Of a stretch of 42,882 nucleotides of DNA, positions 1 through 7,247 are shown in pieces (position 1 is the first letter of the stretch; each line of letters begins with the position of its first letter). Position numbers and translations under genes: made by a program. This DNA is from Streptococcus suis (GTDB taxonomy: Bacteria > Bacillota > Bacilli > Lactobacillales > Streptococcaceae). The notes under the pieces were generated by a model, which did not search any database, was not told the DNA's origin, and saw only the letters and a program-made list of their open reading frames with translations. The stretch lies in assembly GCA_029593465.1 (NCBI GenBank), contig JAKTNK010000015.1:1-42882 (forward strand), in the 5' to 3' direction.

Positions 1-19
1 TTCCTTTAAAATGATTCAT
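1..19 (-). CDS. IS6-family transposase, first codons only
   Basis: The minus strand reads MNHFKG from an ATG at 19-17, matching the usual N-terminus of IS1216-type DDE transposases. A second in-frame ATG at 25-23 lies only one base from the AGGAGG ribosome binding site, so the ATG at 19 (7-base spacing) is the better start. The gene runs off the left edge of the window and nothing can be said about its integrity. Confidence 0.7.
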
Positions 20-93
20 CGTCATTCCTCCTGCTATCTTTTTCTATTATTCTACCTTATTTGATAGTAGATTTAAAACTTTGCAACAGAACC
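1..93 (-). mobile_element. End of an IS6-family (IS1216-like) insertion sequence, truncated by the window edge
   Basis: Read on the minus strand, the segment starts with the terminal inverted repeat GGTTCTGTTGCAAAGTTT (93 down to 76), which I recognise as the IS1216/IS6 family end. A short promoter-like leader, an AGGAGG ribosome binding site (32-27) and the transposase start follow. The rest of the element lies outside the window. The first base outside the element is 94, and IS6 elements usually make 8-bp target duplications, so 94-101 would be one copy. The element has removed the front of the neighbouring parA. Family assignment is from memory of the ends, not from a search. Confidence 0.85.
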
Positions 94-581
94 ATTGGCT
101 AGGGGATAATCTTGAGTCCAAGAATCTTGACCAATACGATTATGTTATTTTGGATTGTCGTCCTGATTTTGGGATTGCAACAAGAAACGCTATCGCAGTG
201 AGTCACACGCTCTTTAGTCCAATTACTCCTAGTGATTTTGCTTTTGAAGCTAAGGAGAATTTGGAAGTCCGCCTAGAACAATACCGTAAGACGGAAATTG
301 TTCGCCCAAGTCGGGAATCATTGATTACGGCTCAACTGTATTTCTTGCCAAATATGATTAAGCATAATACGGCAAAATCAAAAGAGTTATTGGATGCTTT
401 GAAAGATGATGTTTCAGTCGTTGGTCTGATTCCTCAAAAGGAACTATTTAACCGTGCCAGCAAAGAGGAAACAGTTATTGATATGATGCTTGACTCAACA
501 TTGAAGAGGGAACATAAGACTTTCTTTTCAGCCTTGACTGACACATTGAATCAGCTTCAAGAACTCACAGATAAGACTTAA
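94..581 (+). pseudogene. parA: Truncated ParA-type partition ATPase, 5' end lost to an IS element
   Basis: The frame encodes the C-terminal two-thirds of a ParA/Soj-type plasmid partition ATPase. Visible are a Walker B-like segment (VILDCRPDFG, about 20 residues into the frame), the following T-x-NAI segment, and the SPITPS segment typical of ParA proteins. The N-terminal Walker A lysine region is absent because the IS end begins at base 93. The only start available (TTG at 81) lies inside the IS inverted repeat, so the first codons are IS-derived. Intact relatives are roughly 250-300 aa; about 162 residues remain. It probably paired with the ribbon-helix-helix gene 66 bp downstream to segregate a plasmid or integrative element. 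Without Walker A it cannot be an active ATPase. Confidence 0.8.
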
Positions 582-586
582 TTTTT

Positions 587-630
587 ATCGTTATTTATAT
601 CACTATTTTAATCATTATAAAAATCACTAT
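587..630 (+). repeat. Four-copy 12-bp-phased repeat, candidate centromere/operator
   Basis: The 8-mers ATCGTTAT (587), ATCACTAT (599), ATCATTAT (611) and ATCACTAT (623) recur at exactly 12-bp steps between the parA remnant and the small ParB-like gene. The core TATCACT/AATCACT resembles the WATCACW heptads bound by the omega family of ribbon-helix-helix partition repressors (established for pSM19035), although those heptads are contiguous. I infer a parS-like array that doubles as an operator. Confidence 0.6.
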
Positions 631-647
631 CAAAAAAGAGGTATGTC

Positions 648-887
648 ATGGCATTTGAATCTAGAAAAGAGAAAATCAGCAAAGTCCTTCAGGAAGAGAT
701 TAAAGACCCTAAGCCCCAAAAGAAACGAGGACGGAAAGCTGGTCGTCCATCAGGGAAGACCAAATTTCCTTATCAATTTACGCTGAAACCCCAAAATCGG
801 GAGAAGTTGGATAGAATCGCAGAAGCATCAGGATATAGTGGTGCATCCACCTTCCTTGATGAATGGATTGAACAGTATCAAGAATAA
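648..887 (+). CDS. Small ribbon-helix-helix ParB-like partition protein
   Basis: This is a 79-aa basic protein. Residues 1-38 are lysine- and arginine-rich with a KKRGRKAGRPSGK stretch that looks disordered and DNA-binding. Residues 41-78 fit a ribbon-helix-helix fold: a beta strand (FPYQFTL), a first helix (QNREKLDRIAEASG) and a second helix (ASTFLDEWIEQY). Similar small proteins follow parA in plasmids of lactococci and streptococci (DUF5388-like, from memory). The start ATG has an AAGAGG ribosome binding site 8 bases upstream. Its position after parA and beside the phased ATCACTAT repeats suggests it is the centromere-binding partner and repressor of the cassette. The exact family is an inference. 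Confidence 0.65.
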   Translation: MAFESRKEKISKVLQEEIKDPKPQKKRGRKAGRPSGKTKFPYQFTLKPQNREKLDRIAEASGYSGASTFLDEWIEQYQE

Positions 888-939
888 ATACCATGATTTT
901 AATATGTATATAAATAGCTATTAAATTCAATATAAAAAC

Positions 940-955
940 CATGATATATATCATG
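940..955. repeat. 16-bp perfect palindrome downstream of the ParB-like gene
   Basis: CATGATATATATCATG is a perfect palindrome, and a related CCATGATTTT lies at 891-900. The ATCAT half-site resembles the repeats in front of the gene, so it may be a further partition-protein site. It is too AT-rich and lacks a T-run to act as a terminator. Confidence 0.45.
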
Positions 956-1045
956 ATGAAAATAGAGAACTTTCCAAGTGGAGAGGTCTTTTTTTCTTGT
1001 CCAGATTTTCGCTATAATAAGCGTATTGTAAGAAAGGGGTAAGAG

Positions 1046-2383
1046 ATGATGCTAGATGAAAGAATTTTTTCAGAACGTTTGAGAATAGATAATCAGAAAA
1101 CCTTCCTGAAGATGATTGAAGATTATGAGAAGTCTATTGCCCCGAGTATGAGAGCACAAGGCTTCAAGAGAATCAATCAGAAGGAGCGGACAGTCATTTT
1201 CTCTTTTGGAGAGATGACTTTTTCAAGGAGCAGATGGAAAAAGGGGGATACGGTTAGAATCCCAGTAGATGAAAAATTGGGACTTGAACCACGGTCACGG
1301 TTTTCCCAAGAACTCCTTTACCAAATTACAAGGCTATCTAACTATATGCCATATCGGAAAGTGGTTGAAGTGATGGAACTTCTCAAGTCAATTTATATCA
1401 CGAAAAACACTGTTCAGCACGCTCTCGATGTCGCAGGTCATCTCCTTGAGGATAAAGCCGACTATGATTCCTTATCAGCAGATAGGTCAGCCGATAGACC
1501 AAGCAAAATCAAAGCTGAACGGCTGTATATTGAAGGGGACGGCGTTTGGGTCAAACAGTCCACTCCTAACAAGCAAAGGAAGTCCGTAGAACTCAGCCAT
1601 TTTGTCGTCCATACAGGGAGCAAGAAGGGTAAAAGAAATATCCTGAAGGATAAATTTGAGGTCGTATCGACACACTATCATCAGGCTAAAGATAAACTCC
1701 TTGAATTGATTATGGAGCGCTTTGAGATAACGCCTGAAACGGTCATTGTAACCAACTCAGACGGTGGGAAGGGCTACTCTCCTAATCTCTTCAAAGAGCT
1801 TGTCAGTGGATTCAGACCTAAAGAGCATTTCCATTTTTGGGATGCCTTTCATGTCAATCAAGCTATCAAGACACAGCTTAGACCTTTTCCTTCAGAACTG
1901 ACCAAGCAGGCATTTCAAGCCCTCAAAAATAGGGATAAGAGTCAGCTGAAGTTAGTATTAGATACAGCTGAGTCTTTGATTGATAGTGACGAGAAACTAG
2001 AAAACTTTCAACGCTTCATACGGCAACTCTTGAGAAATTTCAAATACACGGAAAGTCCTGAAACGTTTGGTCTGTCTACAAGTGGTATTGGTATCATGGA
2101 GTCTCAGCATCGTAAAATAACCTATCGGATGAAAAACAGGGGGATGTATTGGAGTAAAGAAGGCGCAGATACTATGAGTCAGACTATTCTTTTGAGTCAT
2201 GCAGGAGAATTGAGAGACCTCTTTTTTGGAGAATGGCGACAATCCTATCAAAAAATAAAAGACCAAGAGAGTAATCTCCTTGGTCAATTTTGCAATGTCC
2301 AATCCTCCTATACATTGCCCCAGTTAAAACGTCCGAATGTTAAGCCGAAATATGGTGTAAGCCTTATAGAAGAAAGAAATTAA
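1046..2383 (+). CDS. ISLre2-family transposase
   Basis: The 445-aa frame is close to the usual length of ISLre2 (UPF0236-like) transposases. Recognisable parts are the N-terminal region with FSFGEMTFSRSRWK, a helical DNA-binding stretch (SNYMPYRKVVEVMEL, about 105-120), an acidic catalytic segment with YIEGDGVWV (about 162-170) and a second with TNSDGGKGYSP (about 238-248), and the C-terminal GIMESQHRKITYRMKNRGMYWSKEGAD block typical of the family. A GGGG ribosome binding site sits 6 bases before the ATG. A TATAAT at 1013-1018 with only a weak -35 is the likely promoter. No frameshift or stop is visible, so the element may still be mobile. Confidence 0.85.
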   Translation: MMLDERIFSERLRIDNQKTFLKMIEDYEKSIAPSMRAQGFKRINQKERTVIFSFGEMTFSRSRWKKGDTVRIPVDEKLGLEPRSRFSQELLYQITRLSNYMPYRKVVEVMELLKSIYITKNTVQHALDVAGHLLEDKADYDSLSADRSADRPSKIKAERLYIEGDGVWVKQSTPNKQRKSVELSHFVVHTGSKKGKRNILKDKFEVVSTHYHQAKDKLLELIMERFEITPETVIVTNSDGGKGYSPNLFKELVSGFRPKEHFHFWDAFHVNQAIKTQLRPFPSELTKQAFQALKNRDKSQLKLVLDTAESLIDSDEKLENFQRFIRQLLRNFKYTESPETFGLSTSGIGIMESQHRKITYRMKNRGMYWSKEGADTMSQTILLSHAGELRDLFFGEWRQSYQKIKDQESNLLGQFCNVQSSYTLPQLKRPNVKPKYGVSLIEERN

Positions 2384-2390
2384 ATATCAA

Positions 2391-2416
2391 AAAAACCTTG
2401 AGATGTCAAGGTTTTT
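2391..2416 (+). terminator. Terminator after the ISLre2 transposase
   Basis: Arms AAAACCTTGA and TCAAGGTTTT enclose a GATG loop and end in a T-run. The A-rich 5' side makes it usable from both strands, which fits an IS end that blocks read-through. Confidence 0.8.
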
Positions 2417-2439
2417 AAGAATATTTTCACAGAAAATGC

Positions 2440-2467
2440 TTGCATTTTGATATGATTGTGATATAAT
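2440..2467 (+). promoter_or_regulatory. Strong promoter in front of the candidate small RNA
   Basis: TTGCAT at 2440-2445, a 16-bp spacer, then TGTGATATAAT with the TATAAT at 2462-2467. Transcription should begin near 2474. No open frame with a ribosome binding site follows. Confidence 0.7.
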
Positions 2468-2473
2468 ATAATC

Positions 2474-2657
2474 ATAGAAAAACACGAAGAAAAGACGAAA
2501 GGTGCGCTAACACCTTCCGCCTTACCGATTAAACAAAGGGTGCTTGTTCAATCAGTTTAGATATATTGTAACATCAACAGAACAATAATTCAAGACTGAA
2601 ACAAGAAAAAAGTCCAAGTGTTTCGGTCTTAGTTCTCGTTCTCTTGATGTTTTTTTG
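2474..2657 (+). ncRNA. Candidate structured small RNA upstream of plr
   Basis: About 185 nt between a near-consensus promoter and a T-run carry three nested or successive stems and no convincing ORF. Stem 1 is AAGGTG/CACCTT at about 2499-2516. Stem 2 is GATT-a-AACAA/TTGTT-c-AATC at about 2527-2553. The terminal structure has an outer stem AACATCAACAGAAC/GTTCTCTTGATGTT (one mismatch) and an inner stem AAGACTGAAACA/TGTTTCGGTCTT (one G-U), followed by TTTTTTT at about 2650-2656. plr has its own promoter further down, so this looks like an independent transcript rather than only a leader. I do not recognise an Rfam family; it is not a T-box because the AGGGTGG box is missing. Confidence 0.6.
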
Positions 2658-2698
2658 GCTTCTCCCAAAAACAGACACATTCAGCACTTATCTTGCAT

Positions 2699-2727
2699 TT
2701 GCATTTTGAAAGAATTTATTATACAAT
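2699..2727 (+). promoter_or_regulatory. plr (GAPDH) promoter
   Basis: TTGCAT (2699-2704), 17-bp spacer, TACAAT (2722-2727). A second TTGCAT lies 6 bp upstream at 2693. The predicted 5' leader is about 100 nt and ends in a strong AGGAGG ribosome binding site. Confidence 0.75.
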
Positions 2728-2837
2728 AGAAGCGTTGAAAGATTACTGATAAGTTTATTAGTTAATATTTTCACAATATCTAAGGGTATCATCCCTAATA
2801 TCATTATTTCTTGATTTTCATAAGGAGGAAATCACAA

Positions 2838-3851
2838 ATGACAGTTAAAGTTGGTATTAACGGTTTCGGTCGTATTGGTCGTCTTGCTTTCCGTCGTATC
2901 CAAAACGTAGAAGGTGTTGAAGTAACACGTATCAACGACCTTACAGATCCAAACATGCTTGCACACCTTTTGAAATATGATTCAACTCAAGGACGTTTCG
3001 ACGGTACAGTTGAAGTTAAAGAAGGTGGATTTGAAGTTAACGGTAAGTTCGTTAAAGTTTCTGCAGAACGTGATCCAGAACAAATTGATTGGGCTGCAGA
3101 CGGTGTTGAAATCGTTCTTGAAGCAACTGGTTTCTTTACTTCAAAAACTGCTGCTGAAAAACACCTACATGCTAATGGTGGTGCTAAGAAAGTTGTTATC
3201 ACTGCTCCTGGTGGTAACGATGTTAAAACGGTTGTTTTCAACACTAACCACGACATTCTTGATGGTACTGAAACAGTTATTTCAGGTGCTTCATGTACAA
3301 CTAACTGCTTGGCACCAATGGCGAAAGCTCTTAATGACAACTTTGGTGTTGTAGAAGGTTTGATGACAACTATCCACGCTTACACAGGTGACCAAATGCT
3401 TCTTGATGGTCCACACCGTGGTGGTGACCTCCGTCGTGCTCGTGCAGCTGCTGCGAACATTGTTCCTAACTCTACTGGTGCTGCAAAAGCTATCGGTCTT
3501 GTTATTCCAGAATTGAACGGAAAACTTGATGGTGCAGCACAACGTGTTCCAGTTGCAACTGGTTCTGTGACTGAGTTGGTAGCTGTTCTTGATAAAAACG
3601 TAACAGCTGACGAAGTTAACGCTGCAATGAAAGCTGCTGCGAATGAGTCTTATGGTTACACAGAAGACCCAATCGTATCATCAGACATCGTAGGTATGTC
3701 ATACGGTTCATTGTTTGACGCAACTCAAACTAAAGTTCTTGATGTTGACGGCAAACAATTGGTTAAAGTGGTATCATGGTACGATAACGAAATGTCATAC
3801 ACATCACAACTTGTTCGTACACTTGAGTACTTTGCAAAAATTGCAAAATAA
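2838..3851 (+). CDS. plr: Glyceraldehyde-3-phosphate dehydrogenase (plasmin receptor)
   Basis: This 337-aa enzyme oxidises glyceraldehyde 3-phosphate to 1,3-bisphosphoglycerate with NAD+ in glycolysis. In streptococci the same protein is also displayed on the surface and binds plasmin (established for Plr/GapA). The NAD-binding [10 protein letters not shown] motif is at residues 6-15. The active-site segment [10 protein letters not shown] holds catalytic Cys153, with His180 completing the pair. A longer frame begins at 2811, but the ATG at 2838 has AGGAGG at 2824-2829 (8-base spacing) and gives the standard N-terminus [11 protein letters not shown]. Codons are strongly biased, as in highly expressed genes. 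In some streptococci gapA and pgk are near neighbours, as here. Confidence 0.97.
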   Translation: MTVKVGINGFGRIGRLAFRRIQNVEGVEVTRINDLTDPNMLAHLLKYDSTQGRFDGTVEVKEGGFEVNGKFVKVSAERDPEQIDWAADGVEIVLEATGFFTSKTAAEKHLHANGGAKKVVITAPGGNDVKTVVFNTNHDILDGTETVISGASCTTNCLAPMAKALNDNFGVVEGLMTTIHAYTGDQMLLDGPHRGGDLRRARAAAANIVPNSTGAAKAIGLVIPELNGKLDGAAQRVPVATGSVTELVAVLDKNVTADEVNAAMKAAANESYGYTEDPIVSSDIVGMSYGSLFDATQTKVLDVDGKQLVKVVSWYDNEMSYTSQLVRTLEYFAKIAK

Positions 3852-3868
3852 TTGATTTTAAATCACTC

Positions 3869-3893
3869 AAAAAGGAGATTCTATCTCCTTTTT
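3869..3893 (+). terminator. plr terminator
   Basis: AAAAAGGAGA and TCTCCTTTTT surround a TTCTA loop, 18 bp after the plr stop codon. Confidence 0.9.
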
Positions 3894-4251
3894 GTTGTAC
3901 CTAGACTTTGCTGGCATGCTTACGATGTAGAAATGGAGGATAGCCGTCGCTATTATTTTTTCTTAGTGTTTTGTTTTTTGATGCACTTTTGTTACAATAT
4001 GGTTGATTATTCGGCAAAGGCTTGTTAGTTGCTATTGTTAATTGTCTAAGGGTGCATTTTGTAGCTGTCAATGTCTTATTTGTCAATATAGGATTTTGAT
4101 AAGAAGAGCTATTAGTTGTGCAGGCTAAATCTTGTGTTTGGCACTATCATGCTGGTAGTTGTTACTAACTAAAATGAGGATACGAGTCGTGATGAGAATA
4201 TTGTGTCTCGTCACTATTGCGGAATGATTTTAATGGCTAAAGGAGGATGTT
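3894..4251. other. 358-bp intergenic region, no gene seen
   Basis: It contains a weak second terminator-like hairpin (ATAGC/GCTAT at 3940-3953 followed by TATTTTTTC), an extended -10-like TGTTACAAT near 3990, and an imperfect dyad GTGATGAGA/TCTCGTCAC near 4189-4214 just before the reductase gene. A 61-codon minus-strand frame (3901-4086) has no ribosome binding site and is not supported. Confidence 0.5.
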
Positions 4252-5088
4252 ATGGAAACTTATACATTATCAAATGGTGTTACCATTTCTAAGATAGGTT
4301 TTGGCACTTGGCAAATTCCTGATGGGGAGGAAGCTTACCAGGCAGTGAGTTATGCCCTCGAAGTCGGTTATACCCATATCGATACAGCTCAAGTTTATCA
4401 AAACGAAGCCAGTGTTGGCCGTGCGATAGCTGATAGCAGCCTTTCTCGAAAGGATATCTTTTTAACGACTAAGATTTGGAATAGTAATCGTAGTTACGAC
4501 TTGGCAAAAAAATCTATTGATGAGTCTTTGAACAAATTAGGTGTGGATTATTTGGATCTCTTGTTGATTCACTGGCCAAATCCAAAATCTTTACGTGATC
4601 ATTGGAAAGAAGCTAATGCTGAGACTTGGAAAGCTATGGAGGACTATTATAAGGCTGGTAAAGTTTGTGCGATTGGGGTATCGAATTTTATGCAACATCA
4701 TCTAGAAGCGCTTCTTGAAACAGCTGAAATTAAGCCGATGGTCAACCAAATTTTATTGGCTCCAGGTTGTCCACAAGAAGAATTGGTTTCCTTCTGTCGT
4801 CAACAAGATATTCTTTTAGAAGCTTATAGTCCGTTGGGGACAGGTTCTATTTTTAAAAATGATGTTGCAAAACAGTTAGCGGAAAAATATCATAAATCGG
4901 TCGCCCAAGTTGCCTTGAGATGGTCACTTCAAAAAGGCTTTCTACCCTTGCCTAAGTCAGTTACTCCAGAGAATATCATGTCAAATTTAGATATTTTTGA
5001 CTTTGAGCTCTCCGCTGATGATGAAAAGAAACTAGACCGGATAGAAGGGGTTGCACGTCAAAAAGATCCGGATGCCGTTAGCTTTTAG
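4252..5088 (+). CDS. Aldo/keto reductase family oxidoreductase
   Basis: This 278-aa cytosolic (beta/alpha)8-barrel enzyme should reduce aldehydes or ketones with NADPH; the physiological substrate cannot be read from sequence. The catalytic tetrad is visible as Asp44 and Tyr49 (HIDTAQVYQNE), Lys74 (TTKIWN) and His107 (LLIHWPNP). The family motifs GVSNF (about 142-146) and LPKS near the C-terminus, for the cofactor phosphate, are also present. The length is normal. The ATG follows an AAAGGAGG ribosome binding site by 5 bases. It sits alone between plr and pgk, with a terminator behind plr and a promoter in front of pgk, so it is probably transcribed separately. 2,5-diketo-gluconate reductase-type annotation is common but unproven. 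Confidence 0.88.
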   Translation: METYTLSNGVTISKIGFGTWQIPDGEEAYQAVSYALEVGYTHIDTAQVYQNEASVGRAIADSSLSRKDIFLTTKIWNSNRSYDLAKKSIDESLNKLGVDYLDLLLIHWPNPKSLRDHWKEANAETWKAMEDYYKAGKVCAIGVSNFMQHHLEALLETAEIKPMVNQILLAPGCPQEELVSFCRQQDILLEAYSPLGTGSIFKNDVAKQLAEKYHKSVAQVALRWSLQKGFLPLPKSVTPENIMSNLDIFDFELSADDEKKLDRIEGVARQKDPDAVSF

Positions 5089-5155
5089 CGTTAGAACAGC
5101 TAAAATGATGATTGTTTTTCAAAGGAATAACTTTCATTTTCAAACAATGAATGGT

Positions 5156-5184
5156 TTCCGATTTAGAGCATTTTGTGATATAAT
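5156..5184 (+). promoter_or_regulatory. pgk promoter (extended -10)
   Basis: TGTGATATAAT with TATAAT at 5179-5184. The -35 (TTCCGA, 5156-5161) is poor. The leader is short, about 27 nt, and ends in AAGGAG. Confidence 0.6.
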
Positions 5185-5217
5185 GAGCTATATCAAAATT
5201 AATAAGGAGTCTTACTA

Positions 5218-6417
5218 ATGGCTAAATTAACACTTAAAGATGTTGACTTGAAAGGCAAAAAAGTTCTCGTTCGTGTGGACTTCAATGTGCCTTTAAAAGA
5301 TGGTGTCATTACCAATGATAACCGTATTACAGCAGCTTTACCAACAATTAAGTATATCCTTGAACAAGGTGGCCGTGCTATTTTATTCTCTCACCTAGGT
5401 CGTGTGAAAGAAGAAGCAGATAAAGAGGGTAAATCTTTGGCCCCTGTTGCAGCTGATTTGGCAGCTAAATTAGGACAAGATGTTGTCTTTTTACCAGGTG
5501 TAACACGTGGTGCTGAGTTAGAAGCTGCGGTTGATGCTCTTCAAGATGGACAAGTCTTATTGGTTGAAAATACACGCTTTGAAGATGTTGATGGTAAGAA
5601 AGAATCTAAGAATGACCCAGAACTCGGTCGCTATTGGGCTAGTCTAGGAGACGGTATCTTTGTCAATGATGCCTTCGGAACAGCTCACCGTGCACACGCT
5701 TCAAATGTTGGTATTTCAGCAAATGTTGACAAAGCGGTTGCAGGTTTCCTTTTGGAAAATGAAATTGCTTATATTCAAGAAGCTGTGGAAACACCAGAGC
5801 GTCCATTTGTAGCAATCCTTGGTGGTTCAAAAGTATCAGACAAAATTGGTGTTATTGAAAACCTTCTTAAAAAAGCCGATAAAGTTCTCATTGGTGGTGG
5901 GATGACCTACACCTTCTTCAAAGCACAAGGGATTGAAATTGGAAACTCATTGGTTGAAGAAGACAAGCTTGATGTTGCTAAAGAATTGCTTGAAAAAGCA
6001 GATGGTAAGTTGATTTTGCCAGTGGATTCTAAAGAAGCAAATGGTTTTGCAGATTACACTGAAATTAAGGATACAGAAGGCGAAGCAATCGATGCTGGCT
6101 TTATGGGTCTTGATATCGGTCCTAAATCAATCGCTGAGTTTGATAAAGCTCTTACAGGTGCGAAAACCGTTGTTTGGAATGGTCCTATGGGGGTCTTTGA
6201 AAATCCTGACTTCCAAGCGGGTACTATCGCTGTTATGGATGCTATCGTTAAGCAACCAGGCGTGAAGTCTATTATCGGTGGTGGTGATTCTGCAGCAGCA
6301 GCTATCAACCTTGGTCGTGCCGATAAATTCTCATGGATCAGTACTGGTGGGGGCGCAAGCATGGAGTTACTTGAAGGTAAAGTATTACCAGGACTTGCAG
6401 CGCTTACTGAAAAATAA
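5218..6417 (+). CDS. pgk: Phosphoglycerate kinase
   Basis: This 399-aa glycolytic kinase transfers the phosphate of 1,3-bisphosphoglycerate to ADP, acting directly after GAPDH encoded 1.4 kb upstream. The N-terminal substrate loop VRVDFNVPL (about 18-26), the hinge-side [16 protein letters not shown] (about 201-216) and the C-terminal nucleotide motif GGGDSAAA (about 352-359) are all present. The start has an AAGGAG ribosome binding site at the usual distance. The length is that of the bacterial family. A strong terminator follows, so it appears monocistronic. Confidence 0.97.
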   Translation: MAKLTLKDVDLKGKKVLVRVDFNVPLKDGVITNDNRITAALPTIKYILEQGGRAILFSHLGRVKEEADKEGKSLAPVAADLAAKLGQDVVFLPGVTRGAELEAAVDALQDGQVLLVENTRFEDVDGKKESKNDPELGRYWASLGDGIFVNDAFGTAHRAHASNVGISANVDKAVAGFLLENEIAYIQEAVETPERPFVAILGGSKVSDKIGVIENLLKKADKVLIGGGMTYTFFKAQGIEIGNSLVEEDKLDVAKELLEKADGKLILPVDSKEANGFADYTEIKDTEGEAIDAGFMGLDIGPKSIAEFDKALTGAKTVVWNGPMGVFENPDFQAGTIAVMDAIVKQPGVKSIIGGGDSAAAAINLGRADKFSWISTGGGASMELLEGKVLPGLAALTEK

Positions 6418-6485
6418 GATTGTCATTCAATAATTGCTGCATCATTTGAATTTTGTAGTCAAAGAGTGGAACGATAATAATAGCA

Positions 6486-6510
6486 AAAAGGGTGGTCTAA
6501 CCACCCTTTT
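6486..6510 (+). terminator. pgk terminator
   Basis: Perfect 10-bp stem AAAAGGGTGG/CCACCCTTTT around TCTAA, 68 bp after the pgk stop codon. Confidence 0.93.
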
Positions 6511-6574
6511 GTGATCGTTTCGATAGTTATGGTTAGGAGTGGGTTCATTATTTTGTCACAATGCTGATCAATTT

Positions 6575-6584
6575 GTGATAAAAT
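6575..6584 (+). promoter_or_regulatory. Extended -10 promoter of the ArAE-like membrane gene
   Basis: TGTGATAAAAT with TAAAAT at 6579-6584. TTGTCA at 6553 is 20 bp upstream, too far for an ordinary -35, so the extended -10 carries the prediction. The start codon is 27 bp downstream. Confidence 0.4.
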
Positions 6585-6611
6585 AGATAAGTATTGAAAT
6601 GAGGTAATTAG

Positions 6612-7121
6612 ATGAAATTTCGTTTTGACCCCAGTAAGTTTCGATTAGGGATGCGAACGTTTAAAACGGGTTTATCTGTTTTTCTTGTCCTAGCTTTGTT
6701 TAGTTTATTTGATTTAGAAGGCTTGCAAATCAGCGCCTTGACAGCTGTTTTTAGCTTGCGTGAAGATTTTGACCGCAGTGTGTCTTTTGGGGCTTCTCGT
6801 ATCTTTGGTAATTCCATCGGTGGCTTATGTGCCTTAGGCTATTATCTCTTGCGTGGTTGGCTGGGAGGAGACACCTGGGTGATGCTATTATTTGTCCCTA
6901 TTCTGACCATGTTGACCATTATGATAAATGTAGCCTGTAATAACAAATCTGGTATTATCGGTGGTGTGGCGGCACTCTTGATCATTACCTTGTCCATTCC
7001 ACAAGGAGATACAATCATATATGTTTTTTCTCGTATTTTAGAGACTTTTGCAGGGGTCTTTGTAGCCATTATGGTCAATGCTGACGTGGATAAGGTTCGT
7101 CAATGGCTGCGCCGCAAATAA
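6612..7121 (+). CDS. FUSC/aromatic-acid-exporter-like small membrane protein
   Basis: This 169-aa integral membrane protein has a short basic N-terminus (KFRFDPSKFRLGMRTFKTG) and four or five hydrophobic segments at about residues 20-36, 60-80, 90-107, 113-128 and 135-150. The pattern RTFKTGLSVFL...ALTAVFSLREDFDRSV...GNSIGG resembles the N-terminal membrane domain of the ArAE_1/FUSC family. The cytoplasmic C-terminal domain of full-length exporters is missing, which is normal for this short streptococcal form. The start has a GAGGT ribosome binding site. The gene stands between pgk and glnR, with a terminator on each side. The substrate is unknown. Confidence 0.75.
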   Translation: MKFRFDPSKFRLGMRTFKTGLSVFLVLALFSLFDLEGLQISALTAVFSLREDFDRSVSFGASRIFGNSIGGLCALGYYLLRGWLGGDTWVMLLFVPILTMLTIMINVACNNKSGIIGGVAALLIITLSIPQGDTIIYVFSRILETFAGVFVAIMVNADVDKVRQWLRRK

Positions 7122-7145
7122 ATAATGATGTTAAGGATTTAATAG

Positions 7146-7168
7146 GAGGCTAGTTATAGTCTCTTTTT
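7146..7168 (+). terminator. Terminator between the membrane gene and glnR
   Basis: GAGGCTA/TAGTCTC (one G-U) with a 4-nt loop and TTTTT, 24 bp after the stop codon. Confidence 0.65.
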
Positions 7169-7175
7169 GCATTGA

Positions 7176-7192
7176 TGTTAGAAAAAGTAACA
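7176..7192 (+). promoter_or_regulatory. GlnR operator
   Basis: TGTTAGAAAAAGTAACA matches the established GlnR/TnrA consensus TGTNA-N7-TNACA perfectly. It ends 7 bp upstream of the glnR -35 box, the usual place for glutamine-dependent autorepression of glnRA. Confidence 0.92.
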
Positions 7193-7199
7193 TATAGAC

Positions 7200-7228
7200 T
7201 TGACAGCTTTGAATGTTCAGAATATAAT
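7200..7228 (+). promoter_or_regulatory. Consensus promoter of glnRA
   Basis: TTGACA (7200-7205), 17-bp spacer, TATAAT (7223-7228): a perfect sigma-A promoter. The predicted start is near 7235, just before the AAAGGAG site of glnR. Confidence 0.93.
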
Positions 7229-7247
7229 GGTTAAGAAAGGAGATTGT

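Larger units (their letters stand above)
961..2436 (+). mobile_element. ISLre2-family insertion sequence (ends approximate)
   Basis: The element comprises the transposase gene at 1046-2383 and short flanks. Both flanks hold an inward-facing terminator-like hairpin followed by T residues: left at about 965-996, right (read inward) at 2416-2385. The sequence GAAAATA occurs just outside the left hairpin, and its complement TATTTTC just outside the right one, which suggests the true inverted repeats reach to about 958 and 2430. I could not fix the target duplication. The insertion separates the partition genes from the plr region. Confidence 0.6.

Noticed and set aside
2587-2650. Possible T-box or attenuator in front of plr
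   Set aside because: No AGGGTGG T-box sequence and no antiterminator alternative that I could draw; plr has its own promoter after this terminator.
3901-4086. 61-codon minus-strand frame between plr and the aldo/keto reductase gene
   Set aside because: No ribosome binding site, no recognisable domain, low-complexity Asn/Lys/Thr composition; it overlaps a terminator-like hairpin.
4189-4214. GTGATGAGA/TCTCGTCAC dyad before the aldo/keto reductase as an intrinsic terminator
   Set aside because: No T-run follows and it lies just before a ribosome binding site; operator function cannot be supported from one copy.
7200-7247. 16-codon N-terminal extension of GlnR from TTG 7200
   Set aside because: It would start inside the -35 box of the glnRA promoter, upstream of the predicted transcription start.
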